Shown here: in pieces, positions 1 through 8,616 of the stretch
How the letters are laid out: every line of letters starts with the position of its first letter
How positions within the stretch are numbered: position 1 is the first letter of the stretch
Assembly: GCA_947303465.1 (NCBI GenBank)
Contig: CAMYYI010000013.1
Coordinates: 1-52,422 of the forward strand
Direction of reading: 5' to 3'
DNA: 52,422 bases
Source: an uncultured Bacteroidales bacterium
GTDB taxonomy: Bacteria > Bacteroidota > Bacteroidia > Bacteroidales > UBA932
Program-made: the position numbers and the translations under genes
The notes under the pieces: generated by a model
The model's database searches: none
The model's input: only the letters and a program-made list of their open reading frames with translations
Told to the model about the DNA's origin: nothing

Positions 1-1
1 C

Positions 2-637
2 CTGTTCAAGGACGGCCAGTTCGCCATCTTCTTCATCTTCTCCATGCTGCTGGGCGCCTCCCTTCAGATTACCAACGGCTACGCCAACACCTTCCTGAGT
101 TCCTTCGCTGCGGATCCGGCTCTGGCCAGCACCTTCGCCGTAAAGAACTCCAACGCCCTCATCGCCATCTCACAGGCTTCCGAGACACTGTGTATCCTTC
201 TGATACCGTTTGCGATGAAGAAATTCGGTATTAAGAAGGTGATGCTGATCGCCATGTTTGCGTGGGTGCTCCGTTTCGGCTTCTTCGGACTTGGCAACCC
301 CGCCATGCCGGGCGTGCTGCTCTTTATCCTCAGCTGCATAGTTTACGGTTTTGCATTCGATTTCTTTAACATTTCCGGTTCCCTGTATGTGGAGCAGAAT
401 GCCGCCGTGGACATCCGTTCCAGCGCCCAGGGGCTCTTCATGATGATGACCAACGGTTTCGGCGCCACTATCGGCACCCTGGCTGCAGGCGCAGTTGTGG
501 ACGCCACGGTTTACAAGGCCGCCGTTCCTTCATGGCCCAAGGCATGGTTCATTTTTGCCGCTTATGCCTTTGTGGTGGCGATACTCTTCGCCATTCTGTT
601 CAAAGACCCTCAGAAGAACCAGAAAGTTGCCGCATAA
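2..637 (+). CDS. Nucleoside:H+ symporter-type MFS permease, C-terminal part (5' end outside window)
   Basis: The reading frame is open from base 2, so the N-terminus lies outside the window; about 211 residues are visible. They form roughly six hydrophobic helices with the texture of the NupG/XapB nucleoside permease family of the major facilitator superfamily, for example the glycine- and phenylalanine-rich stretch [15 protein letters not shown] and the [14 protein letters not shown] segment of a late helix. Members import nucleosides with protons across the inner membrane. The stop codon TAA shares its last A with the ATG of dut, so the two genes are translationally coupled. Coupling a nucleoside permease to dUTPase fits nucleotide salvage. 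Assignment to MFS is firm; the nucleoside substrate is inferred from family resemblance. Confidence 0.8.
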   Translation: MFKDGQFAIFFIFSMLLGASLQITNGYANTFLSSFAADPALASTFAVKNSNALIAISQASETLCILLIPFAMKKFGIKKVMLIAMFAWVLRFGFFGLGNPAMPGVLLFILSCIVYGFAFDFFNISGSLYVEQNAAVDIRSSAQGLFMMMTNGFGATIGTLAAGAVVDATVYKAAVPSWPKAWFIFAAYAFVVAILFAILFKDPQKNQKVAA

Positions 638-1071
638 TGAAGGTAAAAGTTATAAACCGCAGTTCCAACCCGCTTCCGGAGTATGCTACTGAGTTCTCCG
701 CCGGTCTGGATGTGCGGGCAGCTAATGAGGCCCCTATAGTGCTGGAGCCGCTGGGGCGTGCGATGGTGCCTACGGGCCTGTATCTGGAGATTCCGGCGGG
801 ATACGAGGTGCAGGTGCGTCCCCGCAGCGGGCTTGCCGCCAAGAAGGGAATTACCGTGCTGAACGCGCCCGGCACCATAGATGCCGATTATCGCGGCGAG
901 GTGTGTGTTATCCTGGTGAACCTTTCCAATGAACCGTTTACGGTTGAGAAAGGGGAGCGGGTGGCACAGCTGGTGCTGGCCCGCCATGAGGTGATTGAGT
1001 GGGAGGAGGCCGATTCCCTTGCCGACTCCGCCCGCGGCGCCGGAGGTTTTGGCAGTACTGGAACGAAGTAG
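637..1071 (+). CDS. dut: Deoxyuridine 5'-triphosphate nucleotidohydrolase (dUTPase)
   Basis: Hydrolyses dUTP to dUMP and pyrophosphate, keeping uracil out of DNA and supplying dUMP for thymidylate synthesis. It is a 144-residue trimeric-type dUTPase of normal length. All five family motifs are visible in order: AGLDVRAA (motif 1), [11 protein letters not shown] (2), [11 protein letters not shown] (3, with the catalytic Asp and the Tyr of the uracil pocket), RVAQLVL (4) and the glycine-rich [10 protein letters not shown] at the C-terminus (5). The ATG at 637 is chosen because it overlaps the stop of the permease upstream; an open frame continues further upstream but has no family similarity. 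The dispersed repeat pair follows directly after the stop. Confidence 0.97.
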   Translation: MKVKVINRSSNPLPEYATEFSAGLDVRAANEAPIVLEPLGRAMVPTGLYLEIPAGYEVQVRPRSGLAAKKGITVLNAPGTIDADYRGEVCVILVNLSNEPFTVEKGERVAQLVLARHEVIEWEEADSLADSARGAGGFGSTGTK

Positions 1072-1145
1072 ATGTTTCGCTCCGCTCAACATGACAGACC
1101 TGCCATCCCGACCTTTTTGTCATCCCGAGCGTAGTCGAGGGATCT
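1071..1145. repeat. Inverted pair of dispersed repeat arms (TGTCAT...GAGCG..CGA type)
   Basis: The gap between dut and murF is almost filled by two copies of one short sequence in opposite orientation. Read on the minus strand, 1071-1097 starts CTGTCATGTTGAGCG and ends CGAAACATC; read on the plus strand, 1118-1144 starts TTGTCATCCCGAGCG and ends CGAGGGATC. A partial third copy (CTGCCATCCCGA) lies between them. This resembles the TGTCAT-TCTGAGCGAAGCGAAG-type REP-like repeat seen in intergenic regions of many Bacteroidota and Chlorobi genomes. No transposase is nearby. It could form a long imperfect hairpin in an mRNA spanning dut and murF. A related sequence lies inside murF. Confidence 0.7.
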
Positions 1146-1152
1146 AAATAAT

Positions 1153-2604
1153 ATGAAAGAACTTTATTCCAAATACTGCGGCTGCGGATATCGGGTAACG
1201 ACCGACAGCCGGGCGATTCAGGGCGGGGAAGTGTTCTTCGCCCTCAGAGGTGAGACTTTCGACGGCAACCGGTTTGCCATGAAGGCGCTGGAAGATGGTG
1301 CCGCCTGGGCGGTAGTGAACGAGGATGCCGAGCTGCCGGAAGACAGCCGCCTGATACGTGTTGCGGACCCCCTGACGACTCTGCGCGACCTGGCTATCTG
1401 GCACCGCACTCACGTGCGCGACGGCAAGCTGCCGGTGCTTGGTCTTACGGGTACAAACGGCAAGACTACCACCAAGAACCTGATAGCTGCTGTACTTGAA
1501 CGAAAGTTTAAGGTGACTGCAACTAAAGGCAACTTAAACAACGATATAGGTGTACCGCTGAGCTTGCTGAGCATCACCCCTGAAACTGAGATTGCTGTAA
1601 TTGAAATGGGGGCCAATCATCCCGACGATATCGAGAAACTGGTACGTGTTTCCCAACCCGATTACGGCCTTATAACCAATGTCGGCCGGGCTCACCTGCT
1701 GGGCTTCGGCTCCTTCGAGGGAGTGAAGCAGGCGAAGGGTGCACTCTACCGTTGGCTGGGTTCCCGTCCCGGCAGCCTCATCTTCATCAACGAAGATGAC
1801 GAAGACCTCCGGGGCATGGCTGCCGGCCTGCCTTGCCACTTCTTTGGCTACGGCATGAAGTACCAGGGTGCGGAGCTTCTGCCCACCACTCCCGACGAGC
1901 CCTTCCTGGGCCTCAGGCTGAAGGACGCTGAGGTGCATACCCGGCTCGTCGGCGCTTACAATGCTGCCAACGTGCTGGCCGCCCTTGCAGTGGGCGAGTA
2001 CTTTGGCGTGCCTCGTGCCGATGCCATAGCCGCTATTGAGTCGTTCGTTCCTGCCAACCAGCGTTCGCAGATGGTTCGCACGGAGCGAAATACCCTCATT
2101 GTGGATGCCTATAACGCCAATCCTTCGTCCATGAAGGCTGCCCTGGAGAACTTTGCCGCCATGCAGGCCCCGGTCAAGCTGGCTCTCCTGGGTGATATGC
2201 GCGAGCTCGGGGCAGAATCGCTGGCCGAGCATGTAAAGGTCGTGGAGCAGCTGCGCGCCGCAGGCATCCCGGCAATTCTGGTCGGCGAGGAGTTTGGCAA
2301 GGCGATGGAGATTCTTCCCTGCGCTTCGCTTGGTCAGAATGACAAAAATGTCATCCCGGAAGACAGCGTTGTAGTGCGACCGGGTGGCCCGTCCGGCGTT
2401 ACTCAGCCGCAGCGAGCGGAGCGAAGCGAGAATGGACGTGGCCGGATGGGCTTGCCGGCAATCGAATCGCTGTCGGCTGAGTCGTGCTTCCCCGACTCGG
2501 AGGCCCTTGCCGCATGGCTTCACGACAATCCGGTGAGCGGGGCAGCAATCCTGGTAAAAGGCTCCCGCGGCATCCAGATGGAAAAAGTATTGCCGGAACT
2601 GTAG
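1153..2604 (+). CDS. murF: UDP-N-acetylmuramoyl-tripeptide--D-alanyl-D-alanine ligase
   Basis: Cytoplasmic Mur ligase that adds D-Ala-D-Ala to UDP-MurNAc-tripeptide, the last soluble step of peptidoglycan precursor synthesis. The 483 residues show the N-terminal substrate domain (TTDSR, FFALRGETFDG), the ATP-binding loop GTNGKTTTKN at residues 100-109, the central-domain motif IEMGANHPDDI and the C-terminal-domain motif DAYNANPSSMKAAL. Start is the ATG at 1153, just after the repeat. Oddity: residues about 390-440 are a low-complexity insert (CASLGQNDKNVIP... through QRAERSENGRG) inside the C-terminal domain. The DNA under it contains dispersed-repeat sequence that leaves the frame open; conserved-looking sequence resumes at CFPDSEALAAWL. 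Confidence 0.95.
   Translation: MKELYSKYCGCGYRVTTDSRAIQGGEVFFALRGETFDGNRFAMKALEDGAAWAVVNEDAELPEDSRLIRVADPLTTLRDLAIWHRTHVRDGKLPVLGLTGTNGKTTTKNLIAAVLERKFKVTATKGNLNNDIGVPLSLLSITPETEIAVIEMGANHPDDIEKLVRVSQPDYGLITNVGRAHLLGFGSFEGVKQAKGALYRWLGSRPGSLIFINEDDEDLRGMAAGLPCHFFGYGMKYQGAELLPTTPDEPFLGLRLKDAEVHTRLVGAYNAANVLAALAVGEYFGVPRADAIAAIESFVPANQRSQMVRTERNTLIVDAYNANPSSMKAALENFAAMQAPVKLALLGDMRELGAESLAEHVKVVEQLRAAGIPAILVGEEFGKAMEILPCASLGQNDKNVIPEDSVVVRPGGPSGVTQPQRAERSENGRGRMGLPAIESLSAESCFPDSEALAAWLHDNPVSGAAILVKGSRGIQMEKVLPEL
2326..2445. repeat. Dispersed repeat inserted in frame within murF
   Basis: On the minus strand, the stretch from about 2353 back to 2327 reads TTGTCATTCTGACC followed by AAGCGAAGCG. 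It abuts a plus-strand arm beginning TGTCATCCCGGA at 2349, making the perfect palindrome ATGACA-AAAA-TGTCAT. Further on, 2410-2440 contains GAGCGGAGCGAAGCGAG, whose AGCGAAGCG is the exact complement of CGCTTCGCT at 2330-2340. The layout (inverted arm, short spacer, forward arm) is the same as in the dut-murF gap. The element adds about 40-50 codons without a stop. The outer boundaries are estimates. Confidence 0.6.
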
Positions 2605-2634
2605 GTAATCAATCCTCCCGTCCCGCTCCAGCGG

Positions 2635-3648
2635 TCAGATTTGCTGCAGGATAGGATCCGCCTCGGCGAAGCTGCCATAAACCTGCTCGGAGGCGGCGCG
2701 GCATCCGCCGTTGCAGCGGCTCAGTAGTGCGCAATCGCGGCAGTGCTCGGGCACTGCGGAATAACGGGCTACGGTTTCCGGGTCAGACAGAATCTCCCCG
2801 ATGGGTCGCTCCCAGATATTCCCGATAACATAGGGCGAATGGTTGCAGAAACGCACGTCGCCTTTGTAGCTGACGGCCACGGGGCGGCGGCTGAAGTCGG
2901 TGCTGCACCAGGTGAACTTGATGTGGGGATAGGGACTGACGTCCAGCAGGCAGAGGGGCGTGCAGACGCCGCTTACAAAGTGCATGTCGGGGTGTGCCAC
3001 GGCGAAAGTCTCCACATCGGCGAACGCCTGCTTCAGCGTGGGCGCGTTCAGCACCAGCTCCTTGCAGTTCCGGAGTCCCATTCCGCCGATGTTGAAACGG
3101 TTGACCATCACATTCCGTACGCCCAAATCGTATATGAGCTGCAGCGTCTGCGGTACGCCGGGGGCGTTGACGGCTGTTATCACCAGCACTGCGTAGGCGC
3201 CTGCCGGCATCTCGGCCGCCACCCGGCGGAGGGCCTCCGTCGCCCTGGCCCATGAGCCGGGGAGCTGTGTCAGATACTCATGCACGGCAGGGTCGGCACT
3301 CAGAACCGGTATCTGTATGGCCCCTATGCCCAGGCTGACGAAGTTGGTCAGGGCCTCCCCGGTGAGCATTGTGCCGTTGGTCAGCACGTTCACATGGCTT
3401 CCCTTGAAGCGGGCGAACAGGGCGAGGTCGTGGATATTCTTCAGCAGCATAGGCTCGCCGCCGGAGAAAGAGACCGTGCTCACGGAGGCCTGGGAGAGCA
3501 ACCGACGCAGTGTTTTCCGTGCGAACCTGGGATCGGGCGGAGGAAGGGGCATGCTGCCGTCCCGCCAATAATTATAACAGAACCTGCAACACTGGTTGCA
3601 GGCTTCCGTCAGTTCGAATACTATGTTATCTACTCTGGTGCAGGGCAT
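2635..3648 (-). CDS. Radical SAM/SPASM protein of a radical SAM/lipoprotein pair
   Basis: A 337-residue radical SAM enzyme. The CX3CX2C cluster motif is ACNQCCRFCYNY at residues 16-27, followed by the SAM-binding SGGEPML motif and, at the C-terminus, a SPASM-type auxiliary-cluster region (CRDCALLSRCNGGC). SPASM enzymes often modify ribosomal peptides or proteins. The start ATG overlaps the TGA of the upstream small lipoprotein gene by four bases (ATGA), so the two are co-translated. This matches the arrangement described for Bacteroidetes as the radical SAM/lipoprotein system (TIGR04133 enzyme with TIGR04134 partner), whose substrate is not established. The radical SAM call is firm; membership of that subfamily is my inference from context and motifs. 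Confidence 0.85.
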   Translation of the reverse strand: MPCTRVDNIVFELTEACNQCCRFCYNYWRDGSMPLPPPDPRFARKTLRRLLSQASVSTVSFSGGEPMLLKNIHDLALFARFKGSHVNVLTNGTMLTGEALTNFVSLGIGAIQIPVLSADPAVHEYLTQLPGSWARATEALRRVAAEMPAGAYAVLVITAVNAPGVPQTLQLIYDLGVRNVMVNRFNIGGMGLRNCKELVLNAPTLKQAFADVETFAVAHPDMHFVSGVCTPLCLLDVSPYPHIKFTWCSTDFSRRPVAVSYKGDVRFCNHSPYVIGNIWERPIGEILSDPETVARYSAVPEHCRDCALLSRCNGGCRAASEQVYGSFAEADPILQQI

Positions 3649-4160
3649 CAGATGATGGTAAATAAGGCAGTACCAATGATATTCTCCGTTTCAGTGCCGT
3701 CCTCGGCCGCATTCAGATAATAAACGTAGACTATAGCTTCGCCCTTGTAATCTCCCGCGGCAATGGTTATCGGACATTCCGTTTGTCCGCTCTGGCACTC
3801 GAAGTCCTGAACCTGAAACTCCTGAGTTTCGGCTTCAGGGTAGGGGAAAATACGGCACCTGTATTTGCCGGTCAGTTCAGTAACGACAGTTACTATCAGT
3901 ACATCCCCGTTCTTAACCTTATCAGTTCCCTCAATATAGGCATACTCGGGAGCCACCGGATCGTAGCATGTTACAAACGGCCCGGGGCCTTCGCAGGACG
4001 CAAAGGTAAGCATAGACCATGCGGTGAGCATAATGCCGCCCAGCTTGTACTTGTAGCGAATGGCCTTTGCGTTCTTACCTTTGGACAGGATCACCCAGAG
4101 CGAGACACCCAGGAATGCCGCTCCGACGACGATATAAATAATCAAATACTTGGCTTTCAT
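3648..4160 (-). CDS. Small putative lipoprotein partner of the radical SAM enzyme
   Basis: A 170-residue protein. It begins with a membrane segment ([20 protein letters not shown]), then a second hydrophobic stretch ending in a lipobox-like MLTFASC, followed by a small beta-rich domain with [15 protein letters not shown] and two further cysteines ([10 protein letters not shown]). ATG at 4160 is preferred over an upstream ATG at 4265, which would run across the obgE promoter and obgE start on the other strand. Its stop overlaps the radical SAM start. Family knowledge (TIGR04134-like lipoproteins beside TIGR04133 enzymes) suggests this may be the enzyme's partner or substrate. The double hydrophobic start is unusual: either the true lipoprotein start is internal, or the protein is bitopic. 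Confidence 0.7.
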   Translation of the reverse strand: MKAKYLIIYIVVGAAFLGVSLWVILSKGKNAKAIRYKYKLGGIMLTAWSMLTFASCEGPGPFVTCYDPVAPEYAYIEGTDKVKNGDVLIVTVVTELTGKYRCRIFPYPEAETQEFQVQDFECQSGQTECPITIAAGDYKGEAIVYVYYLNAAEDGTETENIIGTALFTII

Positions 4161-4179
4161 AATATGTAGCTTTGCATTA

Positions 4180-4187
4180 CAAAAATA
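4180..4187 (-). promoter_or_regulatory. Candidate -7 box for the lipoprotein/radical SAM pair
   Basis: Read on the minus strand this is TATTTTTG, an exact match to the Bacteroidetes -7 consensus TAnnTTTG, 19 bases before the chosen ATG at 4160. A correctly spaced -33 TTTG was not found. Its position supports 4160 rather than 4265 as the start. Confidence 0.4.
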
Positions 4188-4245
4188 CAAATATTCGTCA
4201 AATCTTGCATTTGGTCGCCAAAAAAGCCGTATCTTAGCAGATGTT

Positions 4246-5238
4246 ATGGCAGAATCCAACTTCATCGACTACGTAAAGATTTACTGTGCTTCGGGGCACG
4301 GCGGCGCAGGCAGCATGCACCTGCACAGGGCAAAGTACATTCCTAAAGGCGGGCCGGACGGCGGCGACGGAGGGCGCGGAGGACACATAATCCTGCGGGC
4401 CAACGCCCAGTTCTGGACGCTCATCCATTTGAAGTACCGTAAACACATCAAAGCCGATGACGGCGAGAAGGGCGGTGCCGCAACCCGCACGGGCAAGAAC
4501 GGGGCCGACATCATAATGGACGTTCCGGTGGGCACGGTGGTAAAGAATGCCGATACCGGAGAGCAGCTGTTCGACCTGAACGAGAACGGACAGGAGCGCA
4601 TACTCTGCCAGGGCGGAAAGGGCGGCTGGGGCAACGACCACTTCAAGACCGCTACCAACCAGACGCCGCGTTATGCCCAACCCGGTGAGGATGGGGAAGA
4701 GGGGGCGTTTATCCTGGAACTCAAGCTCCTCGCTGACGTAGGCCTTGTGGGCTTCCCGAATGCGGGCAAATCTACGCTGCTCAGTGCCATAACATCCGCT
4801 AAGCCAAAGATAGCGTCGTATGCCTTCACTACTCTTGAGCCTAATCTGGGCATAGTGCGCTACTTCGACGACCGTTCCTTCGTTATGGCGGACATCCCCG
4901 GAATAATTGAGGGGGCTCATGAGGGGAAAGGCATAGGTACGCGTTTCCTCCGCCATATTGAGCGCAACTCCGTGCTGCTTTTCATGGTAAGCTGTGAGGA
5001 AGACGACATAGCTGCAGCATATAAGACGCTTCTCTCCGAACTAAAGCTCTACAATCCCGAACTGCTTGATAAACAGCGGGTTCTGGCAATTACCAAGTGC
5101 GACATTATAGACGAGGATATAGAGAAGGAACTTGCCCGCAAGCTGCCCAAACGTATTCCGCACGTATTCATTTCTTCCGCCAGCGGGGAAGGCCTGGATA
5201 AGCTCAAAGACGAACTATGGAAGGCGTTGCAGAAATAA
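4246..5238 (+). CDS. obgE: GTPase Obg/CgtA
   Basis: Essential ribosome-associated GTPase acting in late large-subunit assembly and stress control. The 330 residues contain the glycine-rich Obg fold (about 1-158, with [20 protein letters not shown] and GGDGGRGG), then the G domain: P-loop GFPNAGKST at 169-177, G2 FTTLEPN, G3 [16 protein letters not shown] (216 onward), G4 TKCD and G5 SSASGEGL. The ATG at 4246 gives a normal N-terminus ([12 protein letters not shown]); upstream in-frame sequence has no similarity. A possible -7 box TATCTTAG lies at 4230-4237, only 8 bases upstream, implying a very short leader. The 3' end overlaps the PAP2 gene by 22 bp. Confidence 0.97.
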   Translation: MAESNFIDYVKIYCASGHGGAGSMHLHRAKYIPKGGPDGGDGGRGGHIILRANAQFWTLIHLKYRKHIKADDGEKGGAATRTGKNGADIIMDVPVGTVVKNADTGEQLFDLNENGQERILCQGGKGGWGNDHFKTATNQTPRYAQPGEDGEEGAFILELKLLADVGLVGFPNAGKSTLLSAITSAKPKIASYAFTTLEPNLGIVRYFDDRSFVMADIPGIIEGAHEGKGIGTRFLRHIERNSVLLFMVSCEEDDIAAAYKTLLSELKLYNPELLDKQRVLAITKCDIIDEDIEKELARKLPKRIPHVFISSASGEGLDKLKDELWKALQK

Positions 5239-5831
5239 GCCTGCCCGCCTGGCTGGAACGGCTGGACAGCATCGACAGGGATATTACCCTGGCGATCAAC
5301 GCGTGGCACAATCCTGCCACTGATGCCCTGTGGCAGTTCATGTCGCAGGTTAGGATATGGTATGCAATGTATTTGCTCATAATCGTATTCTTTTTCATAC
5401 GTCTTGGCTGGAAACGTGCTCTGGTGGTTACCGTGAGCTGCATCCTGTTTGTAGCGGCCAGCGACCAGTTCGCCAATCTGGTCAAGCACACGGTTTGTCG
5501 TCTGCGCCCCATGGAGGATGGCGACATGCTGGCGCGCTGCCTGCATGTACTCGAAGGCTATGGCGGCCTGTACGGCTTCTTCTCCGCCCATGCCGCCAAC
5601 TGTCTGGGCTTCGCTGTATGCACTACCAAAGGCTTCCGTAACGACAGCCGCAGCCGTTACAGGGGTTACGCACTCTTCATATTTATTTGGGCGCTAATGG
5701 TGGGCGTCAGCCGTGTGTTCGTAGGAAAGCACTACGCCGGCGACGTCCTTGTGGGATTCATAGTCGGCGCCTTGTTAGGCTGGGCCTTCGCCAAACTCGC
5801 ACAACTTTGCATCAAACGCTTTATCAGATGA
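5217..5831 (+). CDS. PAP2-family membrane phosphatase
   Basis: A 204-residue integral membrane phosphatase of the type-2 phosphatidic acid phosphatase superfamily, which includes undecaprenyl-pyrophosphate and phosphatidylglycerophosphate phosphatases. The three-part active site is visible: KHTVCRLRP (K-x6-RP), the central FSAHAAN in place of the usual PSGH (so Phe/Ala instead of Pro/Gly, with Ser and His kept) and [12 protein letters not shown] (SR-x5-H-x3-D). About five hydrophobic helices surround them. It overlaps obgE upstream, and its TGA overlaps the ATG of the ABC importer downstream, so three unrelated functions sit in one translationally coupled string. The exact lipid substrate cannot be told from sequence. 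Confidence 0.9.
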   Translation: MEGVAEISLPAWLERLDSIDRDITLAINAWHNPATDALWQFMSQVRIWYAMYLLIIVFFFIRLGWKRALVVTVSCILFVAASDQFANLVKHTVCRLRPMEDGDMLARCLHVLEGYGGLYGFFSAHAANCLGFAVCTTKGFRNDSRSRYRGYALFIFIWALMVGVSRVFVGKHYAGDVLVGFIVGALLGWAFAKLAQLCIKRFIR

Positions 5832-8539
5832 GTTTTATCACATCCCTTGCAGAGAGTTTCAACAATAACCTGATAGCCGAAGGACGTTACCGTATGATTC
5901 TGGACGGCCTGCAGGTAACGTTGATCATAACCCTGTGCTCCGCAGTGCTGGGCACCATCTTGGGAGGCCTTGTGTGCTGGATGCGCATGAGCCGCCACCA
6001 GTGGCTTCAGAAAGTGGCCAAGGTCTATATAGACATTATGCGCGGCACACCCGTGCTGGTGGTGCTCATGCTTATGTACTACGTGATTATGGCACCGATG
6101 GAAGCCACGGGCATCGTGGTGGCCATAGTCACCTTCGGCATGAATGCAGCGGCCTACATCGGCGAAATGCTGCGCACCGCCATACAGGGCGTTGACAAGG
6201 GACAGACGGAGGCTGGCCTGGCTCTGGGCTTCACCCAGGGGCAGACTTTCTTCAAGATTGTATTGCCGCAGGTGGTCAAGTCGGTAATGCCCGTCTATCA
6301 GGGCGAAATCATCAGCCTGCTCAAGGGAACAAGCATCGTAGGCTACATTGCCGTGGCGGACATGACGCGTGCGTCGGACCTTATCCGCTCCCGTACCTTC
6401 GACGCTTTCTTCCCCCTCATCCTTACGGCCATCATCTATTTCTTCATGGCGTGGCTGGTCGGGCGGCTGCTTACCGCTCTGGTGAAAAAGGAGCGTATCA
6501 AAGCCCTTGCGGCGGCAGTAGTGCTGCTGATAGGGGCGACGGTGTGTTACGTGCCTGCGTTGTTCTCCTCCGGCGAAAAAGCCGATGCGGCCGAAGTGCC
6601 GGCCGTATTCAATGCCCTTAACGGAAAGAGCGTGGGCGTAGTCATCGGCAGCATTCAGGATATTGCCGTTACCGATATGGCGCCGGGTGCCGACATCCAG
6701 CGTGTTGCCAATATGTCCGACATGATGCTTGCTCTGGAGAGCGGCAAGGTTGATGTGGCCGGCAGTGAAAGCCTGACGCTCATGTTCAGCAGGGAAGTGG
6801 CCGCCAAGGTGGACTCGGTGGGCGCCGGACTCGCCCCCATTCCGATAGGAGCCTGCTTCCGTAAGGACAATACCCGGCTGCAGCAGGATTTCAACAGTTT
6901 CCTCTCCGACATTCGCAGCGACGGCACCTATCAGAAGATAATCGACCGATGGACCGGTGCTGAAGACCCTGCCGCAATGGCTATCCCGCAGCAGCGCGGC
7001 ACCGGGCGTCTCCTCCGGGTCGCCACTTTCCCGGCCATGCCCCCTTTCAATTTCATCAATTCCGGCAAGCTGTCGGGCCTGGAACCGGATTTGCTCACGG
7101 AGTGGGCCAACAGGAGGGGCTGGAGGCTGGAGTTCCTCATCATGGACTTTGCCTCGCAAATTCCCGCCGTACAGACAGGCAAGACCGACATGGCGATGGG
7201 GGCCATCAGCATCACCGAAGAGCGGCAGAAACAGGTGCTCTTCTCCGACGGCTATATTGAATCGCACATAGTGCTCATCACACGTAAAGGGGAAGCGGGC
7301 ATTCTCACAGAGCCTGCGCAACCGTCTGCGGAGCAGGCCGGCGGACGCCCCTGGGCTCTTGTCATCTGTCTCATCATAGGCGGCGTTTTCGGGCTCGTCT
7401 GTACAGGAATCTTCCTGCGCCGGAAAGCGCTCGCCAGGCAGGCGGCCGCCTTCCAGTCTGCTAGTCAGCCTGCCGATGCCCCCGTCATCCGCATATCTCA
7501 CCTGAAGAAGAGTTATGGCTCCCTGGAGGTGCTGAAAGACATCAATGCCGACGTGCACCGTGGGGAAGTCATCTCCGTCATAGGCCCATCGGGCACAGGC
7601 AAGAGTACGCTGCTTCGGGCGCTCAACCTGCTGGATCCGCCTACCGGCGGCGAGGTTCTCTTTGGAGGGGCGAATATCCTTTCCAAAGGCTATCCCGTCC
7701 ATCTGATGCGTCAGAAGATGGGCATGGTGTTCCAGAGCTTCAACCTTTTCCCGCATAAGACCGTCCTGGAAAACGTCACGCTTGCCCCTTGCCAGCTGCT
7801 CCATGAAGAACCCGGGAAGGCTCGGGAAGAGGGTATGGCGCTCCTGCGCAAAGTGGGGCTGGCAGAGAAGGCCGACGTCTTTCCTTCCAGCCTTTCAGGC
7901 GGGCAGAAGCAGCGCGTGGCCATTGCCCGTGCCCTGGCCATGAAACCGGAGGTTATCCTGTTTGACGAACCTACGTCGGCCCTGGATCCCACCATGGTGG
8001 GAGAGGTGCTGAGCGTCATCCGCCAGCTGGCAAACGAAGGCCTGACCATGCTTATCGTTACCCATGAGATGAAGTTTGCCCACGATGTGAGCACTCGCAT
8101 CTTCTTCATGTACGAAGGCTTTATCCATGAGGACGGATCTCCCCGGCAGATTTTTGAGAAACCCGTACACAGTGCTACCAAAGCCTTCATCCAGCGCATC
8201 CGCAAGGAAGTGTTCGAGATTGACGGTCCGGACTTCGACTTCCTGGGCATGCAGTCGTCCATAGGCGCTTTCTGCTACAAATACGGCATTATCGCAAAAC
8301 AGGAGGCGGCACAGCGGCTGTGCAATTTGATGCTGGACGACGTGATGGCCGCCTACCGTCCCATCACCGTGCGAATCACCCACAGCGAGCAGTCCGGCGT
8401 CACCGCCCTGGACTTCATGGTGGAAAAGATGGAAACGACGCCCCTTACGGATGCACAGCGCAGCATCCTGGCAGGGGAATGCCAGCAGGTAGTGGAAGAG
8501 CCCACCGAGCGTGGATTCCGAGTAAAACTGATTATTTAA
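5828..8539 (+). CDS. Single-chain amino-acid-type ABC importer: permease, substrate-binding domain and ATPase fused
   Basis: One 903-residue polypeptide carries a whole polar-amino-acid ABC importer. Residues 20-220 are a HisM/GlnP-type permease with the EAA loop ([12 protein letters not shown], 128-139). A helix at about 227-247 leads outside. Residues 260-380 match the second-lobe and C-terminal part of a family-3 substrate-binding protein (ending IIDRWTG); 393-488 match the first lobe ([14 protein letters not shown]... [19 protein letters not shown]), so the binding domain appears circularly permuted. A helix at 509-531 re-enters the membrane. Residues 555-790 are a GlnQ-type ATPase: Walker [10 protein letters not shown] 586-594, LSGGQ 689-693, Walker B LFDEP 711-715, H-loop His746. 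Residues 800-903 are an unrecognised extra domain. ATG 5828 overlaps the stop upstream. Confidence 0.9.
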   Translation: MSFITSLAESFNNNLIAEGRYRMILDGLQVTLIITLCSAVLGTILGGLVCWMRMSRHQWLQKVAKVYIDIMRGTPVLVVLMLMYYVIMAPMEATGIVVAIVTFGMNAAAYIGEMLRTAIQGVDKGQTEAGLALGFTQGQTFFKIVLPQVVKSVMPVYQGEIISLLKGTSIVGYIAVADMTRASDLIRSRTFDAFFPLILTAIIYFFMAWLVGRLLTALVKKERIKALAAAVVLLIGATVCYVPALFSSGEKADAAEVPAVFNALNGKSVGVVIGSIQDIAVTDMAPGADIQRVANMSDMMLALESGKVDVAGSESLTLMFSREVAAKVDSVGAGLAPIPIGACFRKDNTRLQQDFNSFLSDIRSDGTYQKIIDRWTGAEDPAAMAIPQQRGTGRLLRVATFPAMPPFNFINSGKLSGLEPDLLTEWANRRGWRLEFLIMDFASQIPAVQTGKTDMAMGAISITEERQKQVLFSDGYIESHIVLITRKGEAGILTEPAQPSAEQAGGRPWALVICLIIGGVFGLVCTGIFLRRKALARQAAAFQSASQPADAPVIRISHLKKSYGSLEVLKDINADVHRGEVISVIGPSGTGKSTLLRALNLLDPPTGGEVLFGGANILSKGYPVHLMRQKMGMVFQSFNLFPHKTVLENVTLAPCQLLHEEPGKAREEGMALLRKVGLAEKADVFPSSLSGGQKQRVAIARALAMKPEVILFDEPTSALDPTMVGEVLSVIRQLANEGLTMLIVTHEMKFAHDVSTRIFFMYEGFIHEDGSPRQIFEKPVHSATKAFIQRIRKEVFEIDGPDFDFLGMQSSIGAFCYKYGIIAKQEAAQRLCNLMLDDVMAAYRPITVRITHSEQSGVTALDFMVEKMETTPLTDAQRSILAGECQQVVEEPTERGFRVKLII

Positions 8540-8616
8540 AAAGTTTACTCCAGTAAATCAGCTGCGGCAACTTCGCTCATTATGAATATGTTGTTGTAGT
8601 CAAGGATATCTAGCCG

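Noticed and set aside
2326..2445. Possible frameshift or pseudogene in murF at the low-complexity segment
   Set aside because: The frame remains open on both sides and C-terminal motifs resume in the same frame, so an in-frame insertion explains it better.
1534..2523. 329-codon open frame antisense to murF
   Set aside because: No motif; murF is certain on the other strand.
5732..7804. 690-codon open frame antisense to the ABC importer
   Set aside because: His/Gly/Asp-rich composition with no domain or signal; it mirrors the well-supported importer in another frame, as is common in GC-rich coding DNA.
8547..8560. Palindrome TTTACTCCAGTAAA after the ABC importer as a terminator
   Set aside because: Six-base arms, AT-rich and no T-run; too weak to call.
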